This document shows positions 20,316 through 31,011 of a stretch of DNA of 64,000 nucleotides, piece after piece. Under the pieces are notes generated by a model, which saw nothing but the letters and a program-made list of their open reading frames with translations, did not search any database and had not been told where the DNA came from. A program made the translations under genes and the position numbers. Within the stretch, counting starts at the first letter, position 1. Each line of letters starts with the position of its first letter. Source of the DNA: Haematococcus lacustris (Eukaryota > Chlorophyta > Chlorophyceae > Chlamydomonadales > Haematococcaceae). The DNA is taken from assembly GCA_030144725.1 (NCBI GenBank), contig JASKMD010000016.1:3885847-3949846 (forward strand). The letters run 5' to 3'.

Positions 20316-22589
20316 TCACAGCCTTGGCCGCACTGGGCGGGGCAGCAGCCCTGGTGCCTGGCCTGCCCGCTGTGATGGGAGCGCGCCTGCACTCTTGGCC
20401 TGGGCAGCTGGGAAGGGTAGTGCGCCCTGCTGCCTTGCCTGCTGCCCAGCTGACACGCTGACTGCCTGCTGCTGCTGAGCTGCCGGTGTGGGTGCAGCTG
20501 GTGCCCCCTCCTGGCCTGCACAGTGACCCCCCTCTGCTTGCAGCAGCTGCCGCCACGCCTTAGCCTCAGGCAGGCTGGCCCGCACCTGCTCACCCATGAA
20601 GGCTGCCCGGTCACTGTCACTGGCCAGCTGGTCAAAGGCTGCCTTGTTGACCACAACCGCTGCATCAAAATGGGTCAGCTGCTGCAGCTTGGCATGAGCC
20701 ACCACGCCTGACATGCAGCCATCGGGCAAGAAGTTAAGGCTTTGATCAACTGCTATGCCCCGGGCCAGCCCTGGCCCCAGCACCAGCAACTGAGAGCACT
20801 GGGTGCCATCTTGGCTAAGTGCTGCCTGCTGCACCTCACTGTAACCGGCTGCTGCCAGCGCTCGGACCAGGCGACTACTATCACTTTGCTGCAGCGCTGC
20901 TTGTAGTGCACCCATGTTGCCTGTTTGGTGTGCAGCAGCCTTGTCAACCAGCTTCCTTACAGCTGGTGATGTAGCCAAGGTCGTCTGGCCTCCAGTGCAG
21001 GCATGCAGCCAGTGACTGGCTGTGCACAATTGGGTGTATGCCAGATCGTTCCACTGCCCCTCACCCGCTCCCCTCCTGCTGCACTCCCTCCACAGTGCTG
21101 CTGCCATGCTGTTCAGCTGCGGCTCACTGGCCAGATGGCTGTGACCTGATGACACTGCCTGGTGGATGGACAGGGCAAGGAACGTGCTCCTGGCATACAG
21201 CAGGTTGGTAATGGCCTGGGTGGTGAAGGCTGCCAGGTCTGCCTTGGCCACCCCTGCTGCCAGGCTGCGCACTGAGCTGTCCAAGTAGCCAAGGCGGGCC
21301 AAGCCATACAGGCTGTTTGCCTGGTCTTGACCATTAGCAGCCTGTTGTGTCTGGGATGCCCGCTCAGCCAGCTGCCTGCAGACCTCCTTGTCATGCCACA
21401 GCACCAGGCCCATGGCGTACAGGATGTTGCTGACACCTTGAGCATTAAAGCCAGCCACCACCCTTCGTGCTCTGACTGCAAACTGGTCAAGCAGCTGCCT
21501 TGCCTCTTCCCTGCAGCCAGGCAGCTTGCTGGCAGCCCAGATCAGGTTGGCCCACTGCTGGGGCTCAGCTTCCCTCATGACCTCACCCTGCCTGATGGCG
21601 GCTTCGACTGACTGCAGCAGGGGCTGGGCACTGCCTGTGTAGCCTGACTTGGCCATGGCCCACAGTGTCATGCTGATGTCCTGGCCGGCAGCACCCCAGG
21701 CCAGCTTCTCAGGCAACAGCTGCACCGCCTGTTCGCACAGCCAGGTCAGGTCTGGTCTGCTGCTGCACTGCATGCCAGCTGTGGTCAGGCCATGCAGCAG
21801 GTTGCTCCAGTCACGCCAGCCAGCCCTCCGTATGGCCTCACTGCTGGCACTGTGGCGGGCAATGGCTGTGCAGGCTGAGGTGACAGCGGCAGCAGGGAGT
21901 TGGGGCTTGAGCTTGCCCAGGGACCAGGCTGCCAAGCTCAGCTGGCGAGCATCAAACTGCTGCAGTGCTAGGGGTGGTGCAGGCCGGCCAGCCTTGTCAG
22001 CGTCAGCCCCTGCAGTCATGCGCTGCAGCAGGGCCGTTACTGCGCTGCACTGAGCCAGGGTGAGGGAGGCTCTCCTGTTCTCTGGCTGTTTGGCCCAGTC
22101 TGCAAAGCACCACAGGAGCCGTGACGTCTGCTCCACCTGGCTGCTGCTGCTGAGGAAGGGCAGCTCCTCCACAGCTGACACCAGTTCTTCCAGGTCCTGC
22201 TTGGATCGGGGTGGCAGGTCATACTGGCGGAGGGCTGCAGGGCAGAGAGGGGAGTTGTGTGGCATATGGCGGAGGGCTGCAAGGGGCGGGGCCTGGTGGT
22301 GGTGAGCAGAAGGAGAACACATGTTGCTCACCTAGGCTGGTGCTAGGCAGCCGCTGGCGGTGCTGTGCGGCCTTACATCAGCGTGTGTGGTGGCAGCAGG
22401 TGGGGACAGCAGGCTGTGCAGCTCACTGTGTGCTGGCGCGGTGAGTGTCCGCGACGGCACTCCAACCAGCCAGGGCAGCAGGCAGGTGCGAGGCGCAGGG
22501 CTGCGCAGGAGACCAGTTGATCGCGACCCCCAGCTGATGCAAAGCCCGGGTCGGGACGTGGTGGTGTGCGTAGCCAGCAGCGGCCGCAT
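20316..22589 (-). CDS. OPR (octotricopeptide repeat) organelle RNA-binding protein
   Basis: Two exons on the minus strand: 22589-22427 and 22234-20316, donor CACA|GTGAGC, acceptor CCCTGCAG, giving 2082 nt (693 residues) in phase. Exon 1 is Arg/Ser/Thr-rich and nearly free of acids (MRPLLATHTTTSRPGLCI), like an organelle transit peptide. Exon 2 holds at least seven degenerate helical repeats with the OPR signature: QLSLAAWSLGKLKP, WSNLLHGLTTAG, DISMTLWAMAKSGY, QWANLIWAASKLPG, VSNILYAMGLV, QANSLYGLARLGY and AITNLLYARS. In green algae such proteins bind specific plastid or mitochondrial RNAs for stability, splicing or translation. The C-terminal 250 residues are not repeat-like and I see no RAP domain. 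A GTGAGT overlapping the stop leaves open a further 3' exon. Confidence 0.8.
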
Positions 22590-23245
22590 GGTTGGGGGCA
22601 GCGATGAGGGGTTTGTTGTTTTGTTTAGTTTCTAGTTTTGTAGTTTTGTTTAGTTTGTAGTTTAGGGTCAGGCCAGATAATTCACACGATTAGGAATCGG
22701 ACGCCGTGACAAAGATGGCCGACCCATCGTCGTCAATTTCATCATCCAACTCTTACTTTTCTTTGTTAAGGCCAAAACATGTTGATATTTACGGCTGTTT
22801 AAATATTTACAGCTCCAAGTCAGGCGCTCCCAACATTCAAAAAATGACAGTAAACCGACCCCTGGTAGTAGAACGGCTGTAACTCTGCACTCGCTGCGCC
22901 AAATTTAATGCTAGCTGGCTCAGTATGTAGCCAACCCAGCCAGCTATCTTTCACCCATCCAGAATGATTATCCAGTCAGTAGGCCGTGCACAGCAAAGCA
23001 TCAAAGTTAGTAATTCAAATTTGAGCCTGTTCGGGGCATGCTGTCATCGCTGCGACCACCCGCGCCGCTTAGGTTGCTCTACACGAGCATGCGCATCGGC
23101 AGAAGCAGTCGGATCGGAAAACGATTGCGGGAATGTGTCACGAAGGCGGTTGGCAGGTGGTTGGGGGAGGTGGCCGGTACAGCCTCTGTTGCGCACTTCT
23201 CAACCTGAGTTGGCGCTGGGGGCCTGTCTAACTATGTCTCGTGGG
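22590..23245. other. Intergenic between OPR gene and hAT-derived gene
   Basis: Holds the OPR promoter side. 22610-22665 is a T/G-rich tandem of GTTTAGTTT and GTAGTTTTGT. Otherwise nothing is recognised. Confidence 0.5.
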
Positions 23246-24848
23246 TCACCGCTTGCGCTTGGCAGCTGTCTTGGGCAGCCCTAACCCAGCAGGTGTGGTA
23301 CGCTTGCGTAGCGTGAAGCCAGGAGCCGGCGCTGCTGCACCTAGCTCGCTACCTTGAGCCGGGGCAGCCTGCCCTTGGGTAGCGATTGCAGCTAGAGCCA
23401 GCTGATACATGTGCCGTAAATCAGGTGATGCAGTAGGCCCTTGAGGTGACTCATCAGGGGGTGCAAGCATCTGCCCCCCAAGGGCTGTACCCCACGAGCT
23501 CCGGCCCTGCTGCTGGGGTGGCTGCTGTGGGGGGGGCGGCACACCTGCTGGCACAACTCGGTTGCACCCTGCTGCTGCTGCTGCTGCCACCCGTTGCTGG
23601 CTTGCATGGTCCCCCACATTTACCACAACCCCCCCTACACAGCAAGCAGCCGCTGTGGCTTTGCGTGCGGCTCTGGCTGGTGCCCTGGCTGAGGCTGCAG
23701 CCACCTCCTCCAGCCGCACCGCAGTGCGAAGCTTAGGCAACTGTAGCTTGAAGTCATGCACATCAACGCTGTTGAGGGTGGTCCTCAGCGTGTGCAGGGA
23801 CATGTGCTCCAGCAGCGCAGGCAGCTCCATGAAGCGACCAGCTCCATGCTTCAGCAGCTGTAGCAAGGACTCCACCGGGGCATTGGAGATGGGACACGCC
23901 AAGAAGTACACCTCGAGGTGGAGGCGCAACCCGGTGCTGCATGGGCTGCCCTCAGCCATGGCATGGATGTCTTGTTCAAACTGTTGCCACGTGCAGTGAG
24001 GGTCCCACACACCCGGGTCAGACTGCCCATCGTCCATGCGCAGGGCGGCACACTGCACCACCTTGGCGGCTACCTCCTTGCACGACTGCGGGTCCGACCC
24101 CCCAAGCGCAGCCATGAGGTGTGGCATGTCCAGCTGCCGTTTGCAGTGCTGTGTGTAGTACTCCTCCATGGCGGCACAGTGCTGCTGCAAGTAGGTGGCC
24201 AGCTGTTGCTTCTGATGCTCCCGTTGATCGGCTGGCACTAGCTGTTGTAGCTTGCTGTGCAGCTGTGACAGCAGCTGCGCGTTGTTGGCCCATGGCTGCT
24301 GCAGGCCCTTGGAAACCTGCTGGATGTGGCGGTATAGCTCGAAGGCATGCAGGCCATCGTCCTTGCTGGCCCACAGCAGCTCAGGCATGAGGTAAGTCTG
24401 GCCCACCACTGCCACAACAGTAATCTTCAGCAGCAGATCAGAGTCTTGCAAGTGCTTGCAGAGCTCACGAGCCCAGGCAGGCGCCCGCCGCTGCTGGCAC
24501 TCAAGTATCTCAGCCACTGCATCCCCCGCATGCCGCCAGATGGCAAGCAGTGATGAGGCTGCAGTTATGTAGCTGGCCCACCTTGTGTCACATGGTGTCT
24601 CAGGTTTCGCACCCCACCGGTCGAGCTTCAACACCACCCAATGTTGCGCAAGGAGACTGCTGAGGTCAGTGATTGCTGCCCTGGTGCCTGGCAGGACCAC
24701 CAGACCTTTGATGAGGGTGTTGTGTGTCCTGTGCCTTTTTCACCTGAGCTTTCAAGCCACTAGGGCAGCATTTGAACCCTGCCTTGGGTGAGGCGTTCAG
24801 CTTTTGCAGGTGCAGCTGCTGCTTCGGGCTCAGCCTTTTACCCCCCAT
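23246..24848 (-). CDS. hAT-superfamily transposase-derived gene, probably degraded
   Basis: The main frame (24700-23246) carries PCDTRWASYITAASSLLAIW, like the TRWxS segment of hAT (DUF659-type) transposases, and near the C-terminus PISNAPVESLLQLLKHG, like the hAT dimerisation motif. The tail is Ala/Gln/Pro-rich and ends in basic TAAKRKR. A start-like CCACCATGG at 24848 opens a different frame (MGGKRLSPKQQLHLQKLN) whose donor CAG|GTGAAA at 24744 has no in-phase acceptor before the main frame, so the two parts are not joined cleanly. I see no BED finger and no complete catalytic triad. It may be a broken transposon or a domesticated piece. Confidence 0.55.
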
Positions 24849-24856
24849 GGTGGTGG

Positions 24857-25040
24857 CTAGGGCTGGGAGGGGGCGGGGGGGGAGGGGGTGGGCTGGGAGG
24901 GGGTGGGCTGGGAGGGGGTGGGCTGGGAGGGGGTGGGCTGGGAGGGGGTGGGCTGGGAGGGGGTGGGCTGGGAGGGGGTGGGCTGGGAGGGGGTGGGCTG
25001 GGAGGGGTGGGCTGGGAGGGTGGGCTGGGAGGGATTGGGC
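24857..25040. repeat. 15-bp G-rich minisatellite at the hAT-like 5' end
   Basis: About 11 copies of TGGGCTGGGAGGGGG, beginning within 10 bases of the CCACCATGG on the minus strand. G-quadruplex potential is high. Confidence 0.9.
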
Positions 25041-26125
25041 TAGGAAGGGTGGGCAATGAGGTGGGCTCCTGCATTGATGGGTGGAGGGGTGGCGGGCATG
25101 GAGGGTCGTTGCATGCCGTGGCCTTGCACCATTTTGGTGTACATGATGTAACTTCAAAGTTGTCAAACAAATAGAGGCCTGGGCTGTTTGTTGTGCGGTT
25201 TGTTTCAATAGATGCGCTAATGGGTCAAGAACAAATAAAATGTAGCCATTTTCTTGTGGGTGCAGCGGATGCAACACAGTGGAGGACACAGTGGAGGAGG
25301 GGGTGTGTAAGCCGGTGATACCTTAGTGTGCGCCGACCCAAGTGGTGTATTTGGCGGAAGCGAGTACATTTATATGTTCCAAACACCCCGTCAAGGTGCC
25401 CTGCACGCCCGGCAGGCATCGCGTTGGGTGTCAGCCGGACATTCCATTTGTGCACAACCAGCTCACTACGCTAGGTAGATGGGGCCACAGCGATGCGGCT
25501 CACCGTGCCAAGGAGACCCGTCTCGCCGATGTGATTTGTTCGCGGGCACATGTGGCAGTACGCGAGCAAAGACTCCAATGGCTAGCGCTGATGGTCAGAT
25601 AACGCGGGCTAAACCGCCAATGCCAATGTGATAAACGCTATTGAAAACGGTGCAGTATTGAGGGAGTAATCGCATGCATATTACCAACCCCATGTTGGGA
25701 GGGCCTGACTCCAAGGCATTAACGGCTCCAAGGCATTTCTTTACCCGGCGCAGATAGTTAGTAACTTCAGCCCGTAGGCACACCAGAACGGCTGAGCTGA
25801 AGTGGGCATTAGGCCACACTGTCAGTAGCCTTTACAACAGCGATTTCGCAGCCTGTGTTTGATTACAACTCGTGCTGTTTTGGTGTAGTGTTTTGGTGTG
25901 GTGCTGTCAAGGCCCGGTGACAAAAGAAACGACCCTGGTGGCAAGTGTTGTTTGACTGTCATTTGTGCTTTATTTTTGTGAGCTATGGGGCTTATAGGAA
26001 CATGGCAGTCTGGATGTCGAGCAATGTCACTTTGCTCTATGAATTTGGCAAATGAGAAAAACACTGCTAGACATATGAACACGCTAAACTAGTAAACACA
26101 TGTCGTTCGACAGCTTGAGCGATGG
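25041..26125. other. Intergenic, no gene recognised
   Basis: Lower-GC, unique-looking sequence. Open frames at 25342-25602 (+) and 25595-25819 (-) match nothing I know. Confidence 0.45.
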
Positions 26126-26201
26126 CTTTCACCATCGTCACCATTCTAACGGCTGACGGCGTAAGCGGTGTAAGCCACATCATCATCTTTCACCATCGTC
26201 A
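26126..26201 (+). mobile_element. 46-bp LINE-2 3' tail insertion with 15-bp TSD
   Basis: CTTTCACCATCGTCA occurs at 26126-26140 and again at 26187-26201. Between them lie 46 bases ending in GGCGTAAGCGGTGTAAGCCA and CATCATCAT, the LINE-2 3' end. This is an extremely 5'-truncated insertion with a perfect duplication. Confidence 0.85.
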
Positions 26202-26984
26202 AAAGTATCAATACAGCGGTACTAGACTGCCAAGGCCAACGGCGAATGCCCACAGCACTCTTTGAGGACGACTGGGCGATTCCTGTACTACTGATTCCAG
26301 ACTGCTCGTCTGCTTTCATGCTACAATGCCCAACAGCCTATAAACATATCCTTCATACATCATGACTGCCTGCTAGTCGAATGAGGACCCTGGCGCTTCC
26401 GTGTGTGTCCCCGCCTCACAGTGCACAAGGAAGTTGTTGCAAGCGGCTGGCCAAGCAGCCTAACAGCTGACGGCTTGACCGTCGCGCAAGCCATCAGCAC
26501 CGACGAGCCCCATGCGGATATCGATGCAATAAGTATACAACACTCCTCAATGCGGTGCTGCTAGCCATGGAGCGATAGGCTTAGCCACAGCGCACCCGAC
26601 AACAAGAACTGACTAAACGTACTCAACGACTCGGACATCAACACCCTACCATACAAATCTCTGATGGTGCAGCACCTGCAGCCACCTCATATACATGTGG
26701 CTTGACAGTGTCCGATGCCTGCAAGTAGCTGCTCAACACATGGCCCCCTGAAGCCCCTGAAGCTGAACCCAGCCACTGAGCTGGCACATTACCACCATCA
26801 CCTGATGCACTCGCACCTGCCACTGTTTGTACATGGAACCTCACCCACCTGGGTGTCCTGCCGGCTTGGTGACCTGCCCGACTCTCCCCTCCTCCTCCTC
26901 CTCCCCCTCCCTCCATCCTCCCAGCTTGGCTCTACTGCAGATAACCTTCTCTGCCTGTTGCCTCTCTGTCCTGACCCACCTGCC
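26202..26984. other. Intergenic with one decayed LINE-2 tail
   Basis: 26445-26495 (GGCCAAGCAGCCTAACAGC, TGACGGCTTGACCG) is a degenerate LINE-2 3' end. A minus-strand stretch at 26638-26916 reads GHVLSSYLQASDTVKPHVYE before a stop and may be an exon of an unknown gene. Confidence 0.4.
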
Positions 26985-27965
26985 CCTGGCCCCTCCTGGT
27001 CCTCCTGCCCCTGACCCTCCTGCCCCTCCCGCCCCTGCCCCTCCTGCCACTGACCCTCCTGCCGCATGGCCCCTGGCCCCTCCTGCCCCTGACCCTCCTG
27101 CCCCTCCTGCCCCTGACCCTCCTGCCACTGACCCTCCTGCCGCTTGGCCCCTGGCCCCTCCTGCCCCTGGCCCCTCCTGCCCCTGACCCTCCTGCCCCTG
27201 ACCCTCCTGCCCCTCCTGCCCCTGACCCTCCTGCCACTGACCCTCCTGCCTCTTGGCCCCTGGCCCCTCCTGCCCCTGGCCCCTCCTGCCCCTGGCCCCT
27301 CCTGCCCCTGGCCCCTCCTGCCCCTGGCCCCTCCCGCCCCTGCCCCTCCTGCCACTGACCCTCCTGCCGCATGGCCCCTGGCCCCTCCTGCCCCTGACCC
27401 TCCTGCCCCTCCCGCCCCTGCCCCTCCTGCCACTGACCCTCCTGCCGCATGGCCCCTGGCCCCTCCTGCCCCTGACCCTCCTGCCCCTCCTGCCCCTGAC
27501 CCTCCTGCCACTGACCCTCCTGCCGCTTGGCCCCTGGCCCCTCCTGCCCCTGGCCCCTCCTGCCCCTGACCCTCCTGCCCCTGACCCTCCTGCCCCTCCT
27601 GCCCCTGACCCTCCTGCCACTGACCCTCCTGCCGCTTGGCCCCTGGCCCCTCCTGCCCCTGGCCCCTCCTGCCCCTGGCCCCTCCTGCCCCTGGCCCCTC
27701 CCGCCCCTGCCCCTCCTGCCACTGACCCTCCTGCCGCATGGCCCCTGGCCCCTCCTGCCCCTGACCCTCCTGCCCCTCCTGCCCCTGACCCTCCTGCCCC
27801 TGGCCCCTCCTGCCCCTGGCCCCTCCTGCCCCTGGCCCCTCCTGCCCCTGGCCCCTCCTGCCCCTGGCCCCTCCGCCCCTGCCCCTCCTGCCACTGACCC
27901 TCCTGCCGCATGGCCCCTGGCCCCTCCTGCCCCTGACCCTCCTGCCCCTAACCCTCCTGCCTCTT
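26985..27965. repeat. CCCCTCCTGC-type minisatellite (about 1 kb)
   Basis: Arrays of 15- and 9-bp words (TGCCCCTGACCCTCC, TGCCCCTGGCCCCTCC, TGCCACTGACCCTCC, TGCCGCATGG) form higher-order repeats of about 110-140 bp. Long frames on both strands are artefacts of stop-free repeats. On the minus strand the word is GGGGCAGGAG, also used in a coding array at 53719-53942. Confidence 0.9.
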
Positions 27966-28410
27966 GCCATGCTACCCCTTGACCCCCCTCTCACCTCCCA
28001 GCCCCTTTCCCTCATGCTGCTGCCTCAAACGAGTGATGCACTTGCAGCCAGTGGGTGGGCAATGCATTGCAACCAGTGTCCGAGCTGCTGAACTCCAGGG
28101 GCTGTGGCCGACATGGGCAAAGCTGAGCTGAGCTGATCAAGCTGCTGAACCTGCCAGGCTCAGCTCCCTCAGCTTCCTCAGCTGCCTGGGTGTGAGCAGC
28201 AGGTCGATGCGGTCCACTCATCTGCCAAGATGTGCCACCTCTGCCCACACCCCTTGCTGCCCACACCCCTTGCTGCCCACACCCCTTGCTGCCCACACCC
28301 CTTGCTGCCCACGCGCTGGATCCAGCCTGCTGCTGGCCACCACACGACCTGCCACAGCAGCCTGCCACAGCAGCCTCCCACACAACCTCCCATGGCCAGC
28401 TTCCTGCAGC
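27966..28410. other. Intergenic with a short CTTGCTGCCCACACCC tandem
   Basis: Four copies of CCCCTTGCTGCCCACA at 28248-28312. No exon is supported. Confidence 0.6.
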
Positions 28411-29900
28411 TCAGTGCTGCTGCAGCAGGGGCCTTGACAGGGCGGCCCCTCCCTGAACCTCCTGGCTGCCGGCTGACGTCCCCCACTGGGGATACTGGGC
28501 AGGCCCTGCTGCCCTCCCCCACCAGCTTGACCCCCAGCCCCCCACCCCCCCTGCGCTGGGGTCCTGCTGCTGCTGTTGGGGAGGGTCAGCAGTCAGGGGA
28601 GTCCCGGGCTCCAGCAGGAGGGTCACCCAGGGGGTGGGCTCCCCCCTGCCTGCCCCTCCCTCACACCCCCCACTGGGGGGGCAGCAGCTGCCCCCCCCCT
28701 GCCTGTATGGGTGCGGTCCTGGCCTGGCCCCTGCCTCCATGGCTGGCCACCCCCCCTCTGCCGCCCCTGCTGCTGCTGCCGTCACCCCAGCCCACCCAGC
28801 CTCTATGGCCTGCTGCTGCTGCTGCTGCTGCTGGGCCAGGCGGCGCCCCCAGGAGCTGACCAAGGTGGACAGCACCAGCAGGGCCAGGAGGACCGCTGAG
28901 CAGCTCACAATGGCAGCCCGGCCAGCAGGGGGTGGGGTGGGGTGCCGGGAGTGAGCGTGAGTGCCAGCTCCACCCCCGCTGCTAAGCTGCTGCTGCTGCT
29001 GCTGCTGCTGCAACCCAGACGCATCTGGTACCTTGCCTGCCCCCTTGCCTGCTGCTTCACTTGCTCCTGCTCCTGCTGCTGCTGCTGCTGCTGGTCCTGC
29101 AGGGCGGTAAGGAGCAGTCCACCCTTCATGCTCAGCTGAGTCCAGGTGCTGCTCACCAGCGCCTGCGGGGCCCCAAGCAAGCATGGCATACATGGCTCAA
29201 TGGGTCAAGTGTCGGTGGGATGTGTGGTGTGAGAAAGGGCAGGGCACAGGGTGGGACGTCCACATAACGATCACATGTCAAACAGTGTCAGACATGTGAC
29301 ATACGAAAACCGCTGCCAGTCTAGTGCAAAACATGTACAGTGTTGGTGGGTGATGGTGATGAGTCATAGACGGGGGTCGCTGGCTGACTCGCAGGCTGCC
29401 TGGCCAAGTGGCTTCCAGTGAAGCAAGTGAGGAGAGCAGGTCGGGGTCCCCTGGCTGGCCCCTGGCCCCCCTCCCTACATCAGCGTGCCGCCCTGCCCTC
29501 TGGCCTGCATTGCACTTTCCACTGCTGAACCCCTCACCCTCCACACGGCCCTGGCCCCTTGACCGCTGTCCTGCATTGCAAGTATGAGTGTAAGTCCTGC
29601 ATTGCAAGTATGAGTGTGAGAATTGCATGCACTCTTACATCCTACACTGACCAGACAGGCTGTGTTAACATACACAGGGTGCCAGACACCCTGGAGCGCC
29701 TCTGTTGGCTTGCCCTCATGCCCTGCATGCATGCAAGCCTGCATGCTTGCTTGTTTGCCCACCGGGGTTGCCATGCAGTGGCTGCAGCCTGATCTCCTTG
29801 CAGCGCTGCTCCTCACTGGCAGGGATGGAGCAGTCCTGGGCCTGCAGGTCCTTGCCCACACACATCCACACCTGCACACATGCACGTCCAGCGACCAAAG
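28411..29900 (-). CDS. Unrecognised multi-exon gene, fragments only
   Basis: Several exon-like segments lie on the minus strand. About 29855-29770 reads DLQAQDCSIPASEEQRCKEI with AG before and GT after. 29460-29345 reads DPDLLSSLASLEATWPGSL. 29164-29032 (after a CCCGCAG acceptor) reads ALVSSTWTQLSMKGGLLLTA then a Gln-rich coil. Around 28850-28930 is a hydrophobic SAVLLALLVLSTLVSSW that could span a membrane, followed by poly-Q and Gly/Ala-rich sequence. The segments look coding by composition, but I recognise no family and have not joined them. Confidence 0.3.
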
Positions 29901-30261
29901 CACCAAAGCGTTTGTGCATAAAGCAACTCAAGCATCTAAGCACATCTTGGCAGGAAGTTTTAGGAACAGGGCCTTCAGGGCAGGAGGGGAATGACAGGGG
30001 CTAACGGAGGCCAGGTTTGGGCATATCTACCAGTGATTTTTTTTCCGCCAGTGAGACAGGTGTTATGAAACTTGTTGCTGTTACCGTGTGCCATGTGCCA
30101 TGGTAAGTAGGCACCATTGCTATACCCTCGGCGGGCACGGCCCTCAGCCATCGCGACGAAAAAACACTGATATCTACCATGCATCAAGGTAGTGGCTATG
30201 TTTTGTTGCAACACGCCCTTGCTACCACCTAGGGTGGTGGCTCACTCATCACCATCCAGGC

Positions 30262-30975
30262 ATGGTCTGCCTTACTGGCTGCCCTGCCTGCCTCACTGGC
30301 CGCCCTGCCTGACTCACTGGCCGCCCTGCCTGCCTCACTGGACGCCCTGCCTGCATCACTGGCCGCCCTGCCTGCCTCACTGGCCGCCCTGCCTGCCTCA
30401 CTGGCCGCCCTGCCTGACTCACTGGCCGCCCTGCCTGACTCACTGGCCGCCCTGCCTGACTCACTGGCCGCCCTGCCTGACTCACTGGCCGCCCTGCCTG
30501 CCTCACTGGCCGCCCTGCCTGACTCACTGGCCGCCCTGCCTGACTCACTGGCCGCCCTGCCTGACTCACTGGCTGCCCTGCCTGACTCACTGGCTGCCCT
30601 GCCTGACTCACTGGCTGCCCTGCCTGACTCACTGGCTGCCCTGCCTGACTCACTGGCTGCCCTGCCTGACTCACTGGCTGCCCTGCCTGACTCACTGGCT
30701 GCCCTGCCTGACTCACTGGCTGCCCTGCCTGACTCACTGGCTGCCCTGCCTGACTCACTGGCTGCCCTGCCTGACTCACTGGCTGCCCTGCCTGACTCAC
30801 TGGCTGCCCTGCCTGACTCACTGGCTGCCCTGCCTGACTCACTGGCTGCCCTGCCTGCCTCACTGGCTGCCCTGCCTGACTCACTGGCTGCCCTGCCTGA
30901 CTCACTGGCTGCCCTGCCTGCCTCACTGGCTGCCCTGCCTGACTCACTGGCCGCCCTGCCTGCCTGCCTCCATCT
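30262..30975. repeat. 21-bp minisatellite (CTGCCCTGCCTGACTCACTGG)
   Basis: About 34 copies. The left third mostly has GCCGCCC and the right part GCTGCCC, so the array grew from two founder variants. Both strands show open frames of period seven residues, not taken as genes. It lies just downstream of the RNase T2 stop codon. Confidence 0.95.
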
Positions 30976-31011
30976 GTGACCATCCTGCTGGTTTGCATTG
31001 ATGCTGTGTGG

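Noticed and set aside
26798..28015. 405-residue minus-strand frame rich in Gly/Arg/Gln
   Set aside because: It is a minisatellite open in five frames, with no flanking exon evidence.
30262..30975. Regular direct repeats suggestive of a CRISPR array
   Set aside because: Units are contiguous with no unique spacers, and the surrounding genes are eukaryotic with spliceosomal introns.
30192..31001. 269-residue frame of LPCLTHW repeats
   Set aside because: Product of a 21-bp minisatellite; the opposite strand is equally open, and it lies downstream of RNase T2.
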